Assembly (NCBI GenBank): GCA_963575745.1
Contig: CAUYUJ010014760.1
Span: 895,624-959,623, forward strand
Source: Prorocentrum cordatum
Taxonomy: Eukaryota; Sar; Dinophyceae; Prorocentrales; Prorocentraceae
Length of the DNA stretch: 64,000 bases
Direction: 5' to 3'
Shown here: positions 48,301 to 57,384 of the stretch, in pieces
Numbering within the stretch: the first letter of the stretch is position 1
How the letters are laid out: each line of letters opens with the position of its first letter
Translations under genes and position numbers: made by a program
Notes under the pieces: model-generated
What the model was told of the DNA's origin: nothing
Seen by the model: only the letters and a program-made list of their open reading frames with translations
Database searches by the model: none

Positions 48301-50650
48301 AGCAAAGCGGGCGAAGCACAGATTCGCCGAGATTGTGAGGCTGCGACGTACTGCGGCCCTGGCCAAAGAGAGCAAAGGTTTATGGAAGGCGGGAGCAGTA
48401 CCACAGGCAGTGTACGGCCACCAAGCCTTCGGGTTCGCAGTTCATGAGCTTCAACGGCTACGACGACAAGCTGGACAGGTGGCAGGAGGTAAGGCGCGTG
48501 GGCGATGCTTGACGACGACACTGGCGGTCGAGCTGTGGAAGGGCGACCCAGGGGTGGCAATGCGAGTTGCCGTGGTCAAGGAGTGGATCAACCTGTGGCA
48601 GCGCCACCCCGAGAACCACGCCAGGATCGTCAAGGCATGGCCGCGGATATTCGACCGTCTGTCAAAGCTTGGGCCAAAACGATGGAGAGGAGTTCGCGGA
48701 CCAGTCGGAGCGGTGCAGGCGACCATCGTGGACGTGGGCTGGTACGCACCAACGGCTACGGTGTGGATGCGACCAGTCGGAGCAGATGAGGATCCAGCAG
48801 AACAGTGGGACATCCCGTCCGTCACGGACGGCACTTTCGACAACACGGGGTGCTTCCAGCAGCTGGTAGACGACTTCGAGGACGACATCGTAGCTCAATA
48901 CTGGAAGGCTGCTGCAGCACACCCACATGGTGAAGGTTTGGAGGATGGAGCGGACGTCTGGCAGATCCGCGCGGAGCAGCGAAGGTTCGAGAAGCAGGGG
49001 CAGCTGGACATGGTCGGGGCCAACATCACCGTGGTCGCGGGAGGACAGTGGCCGAAGCAGCGATCTGTCGACCAAGGATACCTCCTGGACTGTAAGAAGT
49101 GCGACAGGTGCAAGGAGGAGGACGAGACCCTGATGCATCGGATCTGGCTATGCCCCAAGAACGTGGACCACGAGGACTTCACCAAGTCGGCGGACCTGCT
49201 GCCGGCTGCGATGGCGCAGGCAGAAGCTGAGCCTGCGCTGTGGCTTCGAGGATTGCCGCCAGCCTCTCTCACGCACCCTAGGTTTAATGATGAACTGTTA
49301 GAGGGGAGGGAGGTTCGGTTTGGTGAGCTGGGGGACTGGGGGGAGTGTCAGCACGAAGGTGAGATCCACATTTTCGGCGACGGCTCAGGAGGCAAGCACT
49401 CCTCGGACCCTCGCAGACGCCGCTGTGGATCAGCGATTGTAGCATTGCAGGAGCGAGATGGGGAGTGGATTGTGGGCAGAGCTGTAGCAATCCCACTCCT
49501 CGGTCGCAGGCAAACGGTCCCCCGCTCGGAGATTTTAGCGTTCGCTTTGGCACTCGAGGAGTGCCACGCAGATTTTATTTTCATTACCGACCATAGGACG
49601 ATAGCGAAGACCTGGAAATACCGCCTGGAGCACCCGAAAGCCACGGGTCCCAATGAGGACCTTTGGGCCCGAGCCAGAGTGGCCTGGCAGACTTACCCAG
49701 ACAGAGTTGTGAAGGTAGTGTGGACGGCGTCCCATCTGGACGAGACGCCAGAGCTGCTTGAATCGCCGCAGCAGCTTTTCATGGCAGCTGGGAATTTAGC
49801 TGCGGATGTCTGGGCGGGAGTCGGGGCGGAGCTGGCTTGGGAGTTCGGGCTGGTGGGGAGCGTTCCAGAGACTGATAAGATAGATGCGATCGCACATCTC
49901 GTGCGCAAGAGAGCGCGCAGATCTTTGCTACTTGCCGCTGCGTCGGAGACGTCAGAGCGTGCAGGTAGAGCCCCAGCCAGTAAGAGACTTTTAAAGCAGG
50001 AGAGATTGATTCGAGATTCTCCCCACCAGCTAGAGCGAGTAGGAAGCAAATGGAGGTGCTCTCAGTGCGATGTGATTGTGACTGGAGCCAGGTTTTTGCG
50101 TTTTTCGGTCTCCCCGTGTGCTGGGCCCCCTGGTAAAAGCAGGTCGGAGGTCCCAGAGTTCCAGCCGTTTAAAGGAGTGGACCTTGAGATCCACGATTCC
50201 CACACTATCACCAGGGTTGACCGCTGGTTCTTGCAGATTTGTTCGGCTTGCGGTATGTATGCGACAGTGGACTCGAGGTCCTTGCGTCAGAAGTGTAGAG
50301 GTCTCACACCGAACGGTGCAGAGAATATCCGTCGAATTGAATTAGGTCTTTTCCCTCGGCGTGAGGGGCCCCCCAGAGCCATCAAGATGGCCATAGCTCG
50401 CAGAGATGAGAGTCGTGTCGTGTCGGCCCACGAGGCCTGGGGGTCGCAGGAGAACAGCGAGCTTGGGGGGGGCCCCGCCGAGCCTCCCGCGGTGACCCGC
50501 GCCCGCAACGACGGGCACGAGCGGGAGCAGCTGCGTTGTGCTGCCAACGAGTCGCGCTTGCAGGCTAAGGTTCAGAGATTGTTGGCTGCTGCGAGAGGCG
50601 CGGCTGAGCAAGTGCGGGCGCCGCGGGAGGATTCAGAGTCTTCCGATTGA
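45362..50650 (+). CDS. LINE ORF2: endonuclease-reverse transcriptase-RNase H polyprotein
   Basis: About 1762 codons, continuing in the +1 frame from the ORF1 stop; no ATG occurs until 45434. Regions in order: AP-endonuclease-like (MCETHL 45452, GGELILVK, LADWNVT 45827, LIDYGIA 45943, THCGL 46021; the usual GDxN and SDH are altered); reverse transcriptase (LLLDIEKFYDTVS 47749, GSARGVGLAKLF 47929, FVDD 48024); a CCHC finger (CKKCDRC..HRIWLCP 49091-49153); RNase H (FGDGSG 49371, SEILAFALALE, ITDHRT 49581, ASHLDETPE 49724 and AGNLAADVW 49789); and a C-terminal Cys pair region (WRCSQCD..CSACGMY). It would nick target DNA and reverse-transcribe the element RNA in place. The same frame is open upstream to 44264, but that part overlaps ORF1 and is Arg/Ser-rich shadow. 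Confidence 0.87.
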   Translation, partial: SKVFFSNITQWGPKAHKFINDQGNDMDIIMMCETHLAQDQMKQVKVDVAKDGWKLAGTAAVPTKRSVDGTSGGELILVKSHIACSTYDTIRERLQNDGKKDPFYGFTAVNLHTKAGNVVLVSAYWLPGAGLHGPNRERVRALAGFVKALADPWAVLADWNVTFADIAKTGYVQQIGGVLVKPDVEVTCDKGKGSLIDYGIARKDFAQKVKLEAVRTVPWRTHCGLTLTLEGSATAWWHRKMQLPKELATPPRPKKKADPHSKRTRKRQEERQRAEERLEPHLREAFQEQATIEEAESEKKVKDFYITEETWTEAVATASLSGSSSTPSASQIFPFGGSQGRTPPPASSAWPLFVSVEPPEVVGPPSMEDNGVLAFPAAWPAASRRASSWHLSQELQSWDDKLIIRDARHREAEAAATRMYGDWVTCLEEAAIVTDEIDEEEAEHYRGRASGFEVKWVKARSTPGRTHMKFGPAEQWGILNAILIRYQALYTNGTDGRQQAKCLAEAKAQGRVLQQMDQSQVFGRKIGAAQQRMFYEMLGDLADLEEGQLGNLVMHAEGHLATAQSRGFTAQQKNFTAWAKKAWAGKVGLLHRQVKEQQVPRFELCTEEMEGIADPDALIGIRKHEWERIWTDPVDTKEDIAYQLGRLRDQSWEHVLEPLTLEQLDGAIAASSSAKAKGVDHLGPRDLARAPRHARIWLLHILQYCEQEVTWPRQWAATKCALAAKPKGGDRVLGMLALPIKLWSRARGGCCSEWNDSVSAHWDTALKGSSALRAGLLRACLDEVGAELGASAMTLLLDIEKFYDTVSLVILSQIALRVDFPAVVVALEITAFVGPRYLQERNILSEAIWSTRSLVAGSARGVGLAKLFLHPILERAHRRAPQAALWTFVDDTVARQEGSRQTVGDGIIQVTEIITDGLKDQRMKISSKSVLIGTHPKDVKRTAKSMRKRQIPVYAVTEAVDLGLDTSAGRKRVTTKAKQRAKRAKHRFAEIVRLRRTAALAKESKGLWKAGAVPQAVYGHQAFGFAVHELQRLRRQAGQVAGGKARGRCLTTTLAVELWKGDPGVAMRVAVVKEWINLWQRHPENHARIVKAWPRIFDRLSKLGPKRWRGVRGPVGAVQATIVDVGWYAPTATVWMRPVGADEDPAEQWDIPSVTDGTFDNTGCFQQLVDDFEDDIVAQYWKAAAAHPHGEGLEDGADVWQIRAEQRRFEKQGQLDMVGANITVVAGGQWPKQRSVDQGYLLDCKKCDRCKEEDETLMHRIWLCPKNVDHEDFTKSADLLPAAMAQAEAEPALWLRGLPPASLTHPRFNDELLEGREVRFGELGDWGECQHEGEIHIFGDGSGGKHSSDPRRRRCGSAIVALQERDGEWIVGRAVAIPLLGRRQTVPRSEILAFALALEECHADFIFITDHRTIAKTWKYRLEHPKATGPNEDLWARARVAWQTYPDRVVKVVWTASHLDETPELLESPQQLFMAAGNLAADVWAGVGAELAWEFGLVGSVPETDKIDAIAHLVRKRARRSLLLAAASETSERAGRAPASKRLLKQERLIRDSPHQLERVGSKWRCSQCDVIVTGARFLRFSVSPCAGPPGKSRSEVPEFQPFKGVDLEIHDSHTITRVDRWFLQICSACGMYATVDSRSLRQKCRGLTPNGAENIRRIELGLFPRREGPPRAIKMAIARRDESRVVSAHEAWGSQENSELGGGPAEPPAVTRARNDGHEREQLRCAANESRLQAKVQRLLAAARGAAEQVRAPREDSESSD

Positions 50651-50717
50651 CGGCAGATGTCCGTAAGCCAGGACGAAGACTGAGGGACAGAGGTCCGAGA
50701 GCAAAGAGGTCCAAAGA

Positions 50718-50835
50718 GGTCCTCCTCCTCCTCCTCCTCCTCCTCCCCCTCCTCCTCCTCCCCCTCCTCCTCCTCCTCCCCCTCCTCCTCCTCCTCCTCC
50801 TCCTCCTTCTCCTCCTCCTCCTCCTCCTCCTTCGC
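50718..50835. repeat. CCT microsatellite, right flank of the LINE
   Basis: TCC/CTC units following GAGGTCCAAAGAGG; same orientation as 43855-44162. Confidence 0.95.
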
Positions 50836-50976
50836 CGCCGCGGAAGCCGCAAAAGCGCGCCGTGCCATCCTGCCGCCATGCGGGCCGCTGGGCCGGGCCC
50901 CGCGGGCGGCGGCCGCTGGCCGGAGCGCTTCGGCGCGCTCCTCCCCGAAGAGGCTCCCCAGAGGGAGGAGGGTGAA

Positions 50977-51361
50977 GTCGGGCCCGTCCCTCTACAGTCT
51001 AGGCCTCCTAGATGGGGTCGGAGTAGATGAAGTCGAAGGATCGGGCCGCATCGCCGATGCATCGGCGATGTGGCTCGATGTGGAGCCCGATTTGCTTTAC
51101 GTCGGCGTCGCGGATGCACCGCCCACGTCGACGATGCATCGCCAATACATCGCCGGTGCATCGCCGATTTATCGGCGATGCGGCGGGATCCTCCGACCCC
51201 ATCTACTCCGACCACATCTAGGAGGGCTCTATACAGGAGGGCAATTCAAAAGTAGTCAAAGATAGTCCGGGAACGATTTGTTATCATTTGTGAATAGTTA
51301 GTTGTGGGTATTATCATTATTATTCGTCCAGAATCCGCCTGTATAGGGGGACATGCCCGAC
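50977..51361. mobile_element. GTCGGGC-family miniature element, interrupted
   Basis: Left end GTCGGGCCCGTCCCTCTACAG (first bases at 50977) and right end GTATAGGGGGACATGCCCGAC (to 51361) are inverted repeats. The interior (AATTCAAAAGTAGTCAAAG, GATTTGTTATCATTTGTG) matches other copies. It is split by the element at 50998-51231. Confidence 0.75.
50998..51231. mobile_element. 234-bp foldback element nested in the GTCGGGC element
   Basis: Arms of about 70 bases: CCTCCTAGATGGGGTCGGAG (from 51004) with CCGCATCGCCGATGCATC, and their inverted counterpart ending GACCACATCTAGGAGGG (to 51227). The candidate target duplication TACAG is at 50993-50997 and 51232-51236. The central part has GGCTCGATGTGGAGCCCGAT, itself a hairpin. 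Related copies: 9176-9290, 58600-58830, 62480-62735. Confidence 0.8.
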
Positions 51362-51514
51362 CTAAGAGGAGTGGCATCAATATGGCACGCCGTCGTCGGG
51401 AGCCCGTCGGCATGTTGCTCCCTCGTTGTTGTCCGAAGGCCCGGTGCCTCTCCGGCAGTAATGACTGCCTCGTTGTTCTCCGAGTGCCCGGTGTCTCTTC
51501 GGCAGTAACGTTAC

Positions 51515-51657
51515 GTCGGGCCTGCAGGGGGAATATTCAAATAGTCAAAACTACTCTAGAGACGATGCTGTGACTATTTTTGCCCATGTGGGCGTAATTG
51601 TTTGACTTTTTGGATGACTTGTTGTCGAAAATCCGCCTGCAGGAGGACAGGCCCGAC
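51515..51657. mobile_element. 143-bp GTCGGGC-family miniature element
   Basis: GTCGGGCCTGCAGGGGGAAT at the left, ATCCGCCTGCAGGAGGACAG then GCCCGAC at the right. Interior contains CAAATAGTCAAAACTACTC and TGACTATTTTTG. Confidence 0.8.
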
Positions 51658-52311
51658 CCAACCAGCAACGCGGCGACGGGGCTCCCCCGCAGGCGCGCCT
51701 TGGGAGGCCGGTTTTTTGCTCCCCCCAGGCTTTTGCCTGGCTGATTGCGCCCAGAAGGGGGGCCGGAGCAGGCTCTGCCGAGCTGCCAGGCCAGAGGCAG
51801 CTCCCCTCTGCCCAGGGAGGAACATCGGAGGAGGACGAGGTACCGGTGTCGATGCCCTGCCCTGGTCACCACGGCCGGATTCGCCCCGAAATCCTGATCA
51901 GAAAGCTGACCATGAGAGGTCCGCGGAGTAGCGGTATGGGTATTTCGTTGTTTCCCCAAAGATCGCATGCCACCATAATCGCAAAGATGGGCACATCAGC
52001 CCACTGCCACCACTGCCGTCTCCGCCACCGCCACCGTCTAAAATGGCAGCCACCATGCCAGCACCACGGATTTCCGTGCAGCCAGCGCCGACAATGACAA
52101 GGAGAGGCCTCGGGGTTCCAAAACGGTGCGGTGGCAGACCGCGCGGTGACTTCGGAGTATTACCTCTGCAGGGTTCGCTTCGACTCCCTCGATCCGATCC
52201 GATCCGATGTCGACGGACTCCGACTCCGATTCGATTCGGCTCGGGACTCCGATCGCCGATCCGAGTTGTCGATTCGAGGTTGGGCTCCCTTGCCTCTGGC
52301 CGAACGTTGAG

Positions 52312-52462
52312 TGGGGCTTGTCCCTCTACAGGGGGAATCTTGAGAAACAGTCAAGACATCGTCCGGGGCTTATTTTTGGAGCACTGCTTGACCACTTTGG
52401 ACTATGGTTGGGGTCGTTTTCAGTTGTCGCCGAGAATCCCCCTGCAGGGGGGCACGCCCGGC
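52312..52462. mobile_element. about 150-bp GTCGGGC-family miniature element
   Basis: Left end GTGGGGCTTGTCCCTCTACA, then GGGGGAATCTTGAG; right end GAATCCCCCTGCAGGGGGGC then ACGCCCGGC. Interior AACAGTCAAGACATCGTCCG parallels the other members. Confidence 0.7.
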
Positions 52463-52574
52463 GGAAGCCCAGCGGGGCACGGCGCGCCGCCGCGCGGCAT
52501 CTTCTGGAGCCCCCGGTGGGGCCTCCGCTGCCCGAGAGGCGTCCCCGGAGAAAAGACCGCGGCCTGCGCCTCGC

Positions 52575-52797
52575 AGGACCGCGCGGCCGCCCCGAATCGC
52601 CACCGACTCAGCACCGAGTCGGGCCTGTCCCTCTGCAGGAGGAATTTTGGAGTTTTCACAGAAGTGGTCCAAAATAGCGTGGGAGCAGCGTTTTGGACAC
52701 TGCCTGACTCTTCTCGAGGCTTTCTCACGCTCAAAACCGTGCGGCCGCCCCGAGTCGCCACCGACGCAGCACTGCGTCGGGCATGTCCCTCTATAGA
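52575..52797. mobile_element. GTCGGGC-family element flanked by a 60-bp direct repeat
   Basis: CCGCGCGGCCGCCCCGAATC through GTCGGGCCTGTCCCTCTGCAGG (52578-52640) recurs, slightly changed, at 52737-52797 (GTGCGGCCGCCCCGAGTCGC). The sequence between contains the family interior (AATTTTGGAGTTTTCACAG, GTTTTGGACACTGCCTGAC), so two left ends in the same orientation bracket one body. Confidence 0.65.
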
Positions 52798-52799
52798 TT

Positions 52800-52950
52800 G
52801 CCTCTCTCTCTCTCTCTCTCGCTCTCTCTTTCTTCTCTCGTTCGCTTGTGCTTTGTCTCAGGGAGAGAGACTCAGCATTGAGTCTCTCTCCCTCTCGTTC
52901 TCTTTCTTTTCTTGTGCTTGTGCCTCGCTCTCTTTCTTTTCTTCGTGTGT
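52800..52950. repeat. CT-rich tract
   Basis: TCTCTCTC/CTCTCTTTCTT runs between two miniature elements; no gene. Confidence 0.8.
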
Positions 52951-53024
52951 GTCACCCATAGCGGCGCCCCGGCGCCCCCCTGCTGTGCCCCCGCGGCACC
53001 TCGACTGCAGGCCGAATGTCCGAA

Positions 53025-53170
53025 TGTCCCTCTGCAGGAGGAATGTTCAAACATGCACAAAGAAAATAGTCAGGGAACAATTTTTTTGGCAATGTCTGAC
53101 TTTTTTCGATTATTTCCGACTATTTTTGGTTTTTTCTTCCAGATCGCGCCTGAAGGAGGACATGCCCGAC
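53025..53170. mobile_element. about 146-bp GTCGGGC-family miniature element
   Basis: Left end ATGTCCCTCTGCAGGAGGAA (first bases diverged), right end GCCTGAAGGAGGACATGCCC then GAC. Interior AAAATAGTCAGGGAACAATT and AATGTCTGACTTTTTTC closely match 51515-51657 and 52312-52462. Confidence 0.75.
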
Positions 53171-53570
53171 CTGAGCTGAGGCCACGGCGTGGCCGCCGCA
53201 TTCGCCTTCGGACCGAGTATGGGCCCGGAGGGCCCTCGGCGAGGGGCGGCTGCCAGAAGTCCCTCCGATGGCTGGCAGGCCGACGTGGACCCCCGGGGCC
53301 TCGCAGTGCTGGGGCCACCGCACCGTTTTGGGTCGAGAGCTGGGCGAGGGCTGCTAAAACCGTGGCTGCTAAAACGGACCTCCCGGAAGGAAAACACGAC
53401 TTCCCGGAAGGAGGCGCGGCACGCGAAGCAGTCAACGGGCTTCTTCCCGGAAGGACGAAGACGACTTCCTGGAGGTCGATTTTAGCAGCCACGGATCTAG
53501 CAGCCCTTGCCCGACTTCCGATTGGGGGCCCCCGAGAAGTGGTGGTGTTCTCGTCGGCGCACGTTGCGTA

Positions 53571-53792
53571 CTCCAAATCCCTCATCAATCGTCCCCCGGG
53601 TCCGGTTTTTTAAGGCGCCTCTTCTGTAACTGGGGCGGGGGGTCCGGTTTGTTAGGGCGCTTTCTTTGGATTGGGGCTTAGGGGGTCCGGTTTGTTCAGG
53701 CGCCCCGTCGAAGAGGGGGGTCCAGAAAATACCGGATCGCATTTGGAGGGGGATCTGGTTTTTTAGGGGGGCGATTACGAAGTGATTTGGAG
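53571..53792. mobile_element. 222-bp TA-flanked miniature element, second copy
   Basis: Begins CTCCAAATCCCTCATCAATC and ends ACGAAGTGATTTGGAG, flanked by TA at 53569-53570 and 53793-53794. The interior has GGGGGGTCCGGTTTGTTAGG repeated three times. Reverse complement of the 41974-42192 type. Confidence 0.85.
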
Positions 53793-53881
53793 TAGTCCCT
53801 CAGTTTCCCTTGCCCTGGGTCTGCCCTTCTCGCGGGGCCTCATCACGTCGGCGGACCTGTCTCGGCCCCCGACCTGTTCCG

Positions 53882-53972
53882 GTGGACGCCTTCTTCGCGG
53901 AGTACTGGGAGAGGAGGCCGCTGCACATCCGGCGCGGAGAGCCAGCCCGCTACGCGGGCCTGTTCACGCAGG
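53882..53972 (+). pseudogene. JmjC / ribosomal-oxygenase-like exon fragment
   Basis: Reads VDAFFAEYWERRPLHIRRGE, PARYAGLFTQ. This closely matches the N-terminal signature of JmjC oxygenases of the NO66/MINA type (FxxxYWExxPLxIxRxxPxxYxxLF), which hydroxylate ribosomal proteins. Only this piece is present: a possible AG/G donor follows at 53972, and no further JmjC exons (HxD iron-binding motif) were recognised in the remaining 10 kb. It begins 90 bases after a miniature element. Either one exon of a gene with very long introns, or a gene fragment; the family call rests on about 30 residues. Confidence 0.5.
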
Positions 53973-54146
53973 ACGTCTCTTCTTCTCCTCGCCATTTGTA
54001 CGATTTCCCGTCGGTCCTTGAAAGTAGGCTTTTCTGGATCCGCAGGTCTCAACCTGCTCGAGGGACCTTCCTGCTTCAATGATCGAGTAGTTTGCCCTCT
54101 TCTTTCCTCCTCAGGGGGCGGGTGGAAGCCCTGTCTTCGCAGGTCT

Positions 54147-54318
54147 AGAGGTTGACACCAACACCAAGATCGGCGGTGTGCCTCCACCGAGGGAAGAAGA
54201 TCCCGATCTCGGTGATGGTGGTAATTGTTCTGGCTGCCGAGGTGGTCCACCAACTCCGAAATCTAGGCTCATCTTCCCGCTGTGGAGGCAACCCCTTGTG
54301 TTGGTGTTGGTGCTCATT
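54147..54318. repeat. foldback sequence, about 45-base imperfect arms
   Basis: GACACCAACACCAAG..GTGTGCCTCCACCGAGGGAAGA at the left and TCTTCCCGCTGTGGAGGCAAC..TTGTGTTGGTGTTGGTG at the right are near reverse complements around a roughly 75-base centre. Could be a miniature element or a hairpin intron downstream of the JmjC fragment. Confidence 0.7.
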
Positions 54319-54589
54319 TCCAAGCCTCCGAAGTCTACTGTCACCGCCTGACCTGCTTCGTGCTTCCCTCCCCGTTTCCCGCCCGACGGGCGTGTGCTGA
54401 TTCTCCCTCTCTCCCCATGGACCTTTGCTCGGGGCCCAGTGCTGGGGGGGGGAGGGCTTCCCGCTGGCCCAACGATGGCGAATTTCTTAGCACGCCTAAT
54501 TAAGTGAAAATGTGCGGACGCATCTTGGCTGGCCGCTTTGGCTTCCAGAGGCTACGTAGCGAACGCCCCCCGGGGGGGCTTGTAGTTCC

Positions 54590-54780
54590 GGGGGCCAGGT
54601 GGGTACCTGTAGTCCGGGGGGGGGGTACCTGTAGTCCGGGGGGGGTACTTGTGGTCCCGGGGGGGGGCCTGTAGTCCGGGGGGGGGTACCTGTGGTCCGG
54701 GGTGGGGGCACCTGTAGTCCGGGGGAGGGGTCAACTTGTAGTCCGGGGGGTACTTGTAGTCCGGGGCCCCAAAACTATTG
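54590..54780. repeat. G-run tandem, GTACCTGTAGTCCGGGGGGG unit
   Basis: Eight or so units of 20-27 bases, each with a run of 6-8 G; can form G-quadruplexes. Confidence 0.9.
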
Positions 54781-54798
54781 AGGGACACAGAGTAGGGA

Positions 54799-55065
54799 GC
54801 TCCACCGAAGGCCCCAGCGTCACAGTCCGCATGGCGTACCAGCACACGATTCGGTACACCCTTCACACGTTTCGTGGCCCCATAGGGAGCTCCACCGAAG
54901 GCCCCAGCGGCACAGTCCGCAAGGCGCACCCGCACCCGATCTGGCACACCCATCACACGTTTCACGTCCCCCTAGGGCCTTCCACCGAAGGCCCCAGCGG
55001 CACAGTCCGCAAAACGTACCCGCACCCGATCGGGCACACCTTTCACACGCTTCGCAAGGAAGCCC
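54799..55065. repeat. 89-bp tandem repeat, three units
   Basis: GGGAGCTCCACCGAAGGCCC-type starts near 54797, 54886 and 54975, each followed by AGCGGCACAGTCCGCAAGGC and TTCACACG. Unrelated in sequence to the 89-bp satellite at 22.1 kb. Confidence 0.9.
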
Positions 55066-55620
55066 TCCCCCCCCACCCCGGGCCAGGGGCGTCGGCAGTG
55101 GGCCAGGCGGCCAAGGGGACGGGAGCTGTCGGGCGGGGGGGGTCCTTCCCCCGGGCGCGCCGCTGGGGGCCCACAGGGCGGCCTGGCAGGGTCCCTCGCG
55201 TGCGTCTTCCCCGCCTCCCTGCCTTGAGTCTCCCTCTCCGCCCCTCCCTCCTCCCTCCTCCCCCCTCCCTCCTCCCGTTGTGGACATCTCAGGGGGGGGT
55301 CCGGGACCCGCGGGCGGTCGGGGACCGGGGGGTTCCGGGACCATGTGACCGCGGGGGGGGTCCAGGATCGGGGGGGTCCAGGACGGGGGGTCCGGGACCG
55401 GGGGGGGTCTGGGACCCGGAGGATCCGTGACCGGGGGGGTCCGGGAGTTTGGGTTTTTTTCGGACCTAATTATTTTTGGCCGTTTCGCGCGGCCTCGTCG
55501 GGCGGCGTCAGTTCGGTTCGAATCGGCTGGTTCAGTTTCAGCCAGTCCGGTTTGGGCTCTGGTTTGGGCGGTTCGGTTGGAGGGGGCGCCGGTTCACGGT
55601 TACCAGTTCGGTTCAGACCT
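55065..55620. other. spacer with GGGACCGGGGGG and GGTTCGGTT repeats
   Basis: GGTCCGGGACCGGGGGG variants (55295-55450) and CGGTTTGGGCTCTGG-type repeats (55490-55620). No gene seen. Confidence 0.6.
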
Positions 55621-56098
55621 CATCTTGTGAAGCGTACCAAAACATCAGTTTCGGAATTTCAGCGCCACGAATCAGCTCCCTTGTTGCGACTTGACCATCC
55701 CGAATTGTACCAGGGCGACATTCCTGGGACCTCAACACAGCGAAACAACATGATTGTTGCGCGTTGGTAGTCTTCATTCCTTCCAAAACACAGTTCATGT
55801 GCGCAAACAATGGTAGCCCGTGCAACTCCTTCAAGTTCTTATGTCTCAAGACGAATGCGCGCGACGCTAAGGCGAGACCCACATTTTGATAAGGAACCGC
55901 CCTCACTCCATGAAGCTCGTGCAACTGTTTAGCTCGAGTGTGCGCGGTGCTATGAGGGCGAGAGGCACATTCTGAAAACGGCCCGCTCTCAATCTGTGCA
56001 GCGCTTGCACTTGTTGAAGACGCCTGCGCGCGGCGCTTAAAGAGGCGAGAGCAACTTCTTGGCAGCGGCTCGCCCTCCATCCTCGAAGCCGCTGCCAA
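55613..56098 (-). CDS. possible ORF with about 28-residue repeats, unknown
   Basis: Minus-strand frame open for 161 codons, including LHGVRAVPYQNVGLALASRA, LKELHGLPLFAHMNCVLEG and NAQQSCCFAVLRSQECRPG. The DNA shows a matching 80-90-base periodicity (55850-56060) that shifts frame once, so this may be a decayed repeat protein or noncoding tandem. An overlapping frame gives LQQVQALHRLRAGRFQNVPL. No family recognised. Confidence 0.3.
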   Translation of the reverse strand: MAAASRMEGEPLPRSCSRLFKRRAQASSTSASAAQIESGPFSECASRPHSTAHTRAKQLHELHGVRAVPYQNVGLALASRAFVLRHKNLKELHGLPLFAHMNCVLEGMKTTNAQQSCCFAVLRSQECRPGTIRDGQVATRELIRGAEIPKLMFWYASQDEV

Positions 56099-56762
56099 TT
56101 GTTACCCTCCAGGGCCACGCACGCTTCCGACGTTGCAGGCGAAACGCCCTGCCCGCCCCGCCGACCGGACTCGGGGTGCGACAGGGGAGGAGTTATTTTC
56201 AGGAGCGACAGAAGGACGTACACGTACATGAATCCACGCTGGTTTCGAGAGTACACATTGCGCACATGTTCGTATAACGCGGCCGGTCTCGCGGATCGAA
56301 GGGCCGTGTTCATGTACATAGCTGGGCGCGTGCGTCCTTTGTGGGCTCCCTATATTTATGAGGAAGAGGACTTGAGGTGGAGGATGGGGGGATGACGGAA
56401 AGCGCGCGTAGCGTCGCGATCCGTCAGCCGGGGGGGAGAACAGGGGGGGCTATGGGGGGGAGGGGGGAGGCAGGACTAGAGATCTCATGGCCCCAATGCT
56501 TGGCCATTGTCGGCGCAAGACGGCCCAAGTCAGCCCCTAGGCGCGCCCACGAGGCCCCGAGGACGGCCCGGGGCGCTCCCCGCAGACGCCCTCGCGTGCC
56601 TCCACGACGGCCTCCGGGAGGCCCACCGCAGCTCGAAGGCGGCCCCAGGGCCGCCGAAGGGGGGGCCCCAAGACGGCCGCGGGGCGGCCCTTGGCATCGC
56701 TCGGACGTGTGCATTTTTCTCTCGTCGAGGACCCTCGAGGAGCATCCCTGATCATTGGGCAA

Positions 56763-57167
<405 letters not shown>

Positions 57168-57384
57168 AACCGAAACAAAAACACAGAGATTGGACGTCCG
57201 AGCGATGGCCAGGGCCAGTGGGAGGGGTCCTCTCGCCGAGGCGGCGGCCCCCTGCCGCGCAGGAGGACGTGGCCAGGCAGCTGCGGTCGCGCGCCGGGCT
57301 CCACTTCGAGAGGCGGGGCCCTCCCCGGGGGGCGGAGGGGCAGGTCGTGGCCCCGGCGTGGGTCGGGGGCAGCCTTCCCAGGCC

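Larger units (their letters stand above)
44163..50717 (+). mobile_element. full-length LINE retrotransposon in a CCT microsatellite
   Basis: About 6.55 kb: two relict spliced leaders (44163-44204), 5' UTR, ORF1 (44362-45363), ORF2 (45362-50650) and a short 3' UTR, with CCT repeats in the same orientation on both sides. There is no poly(A) tail. Both ORFs are intact, suggesting recent movement. ORF2 carries AP-endonuclease-like, reverse transcriptase, CCHC-type zinc finger and RNase H regions, i.e. the layout of RNase H-bearing non-LTR elements. The flanking CCT tracts may be a preferred target, or the 3' tract may belong to the element. Confidence 0.88.
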
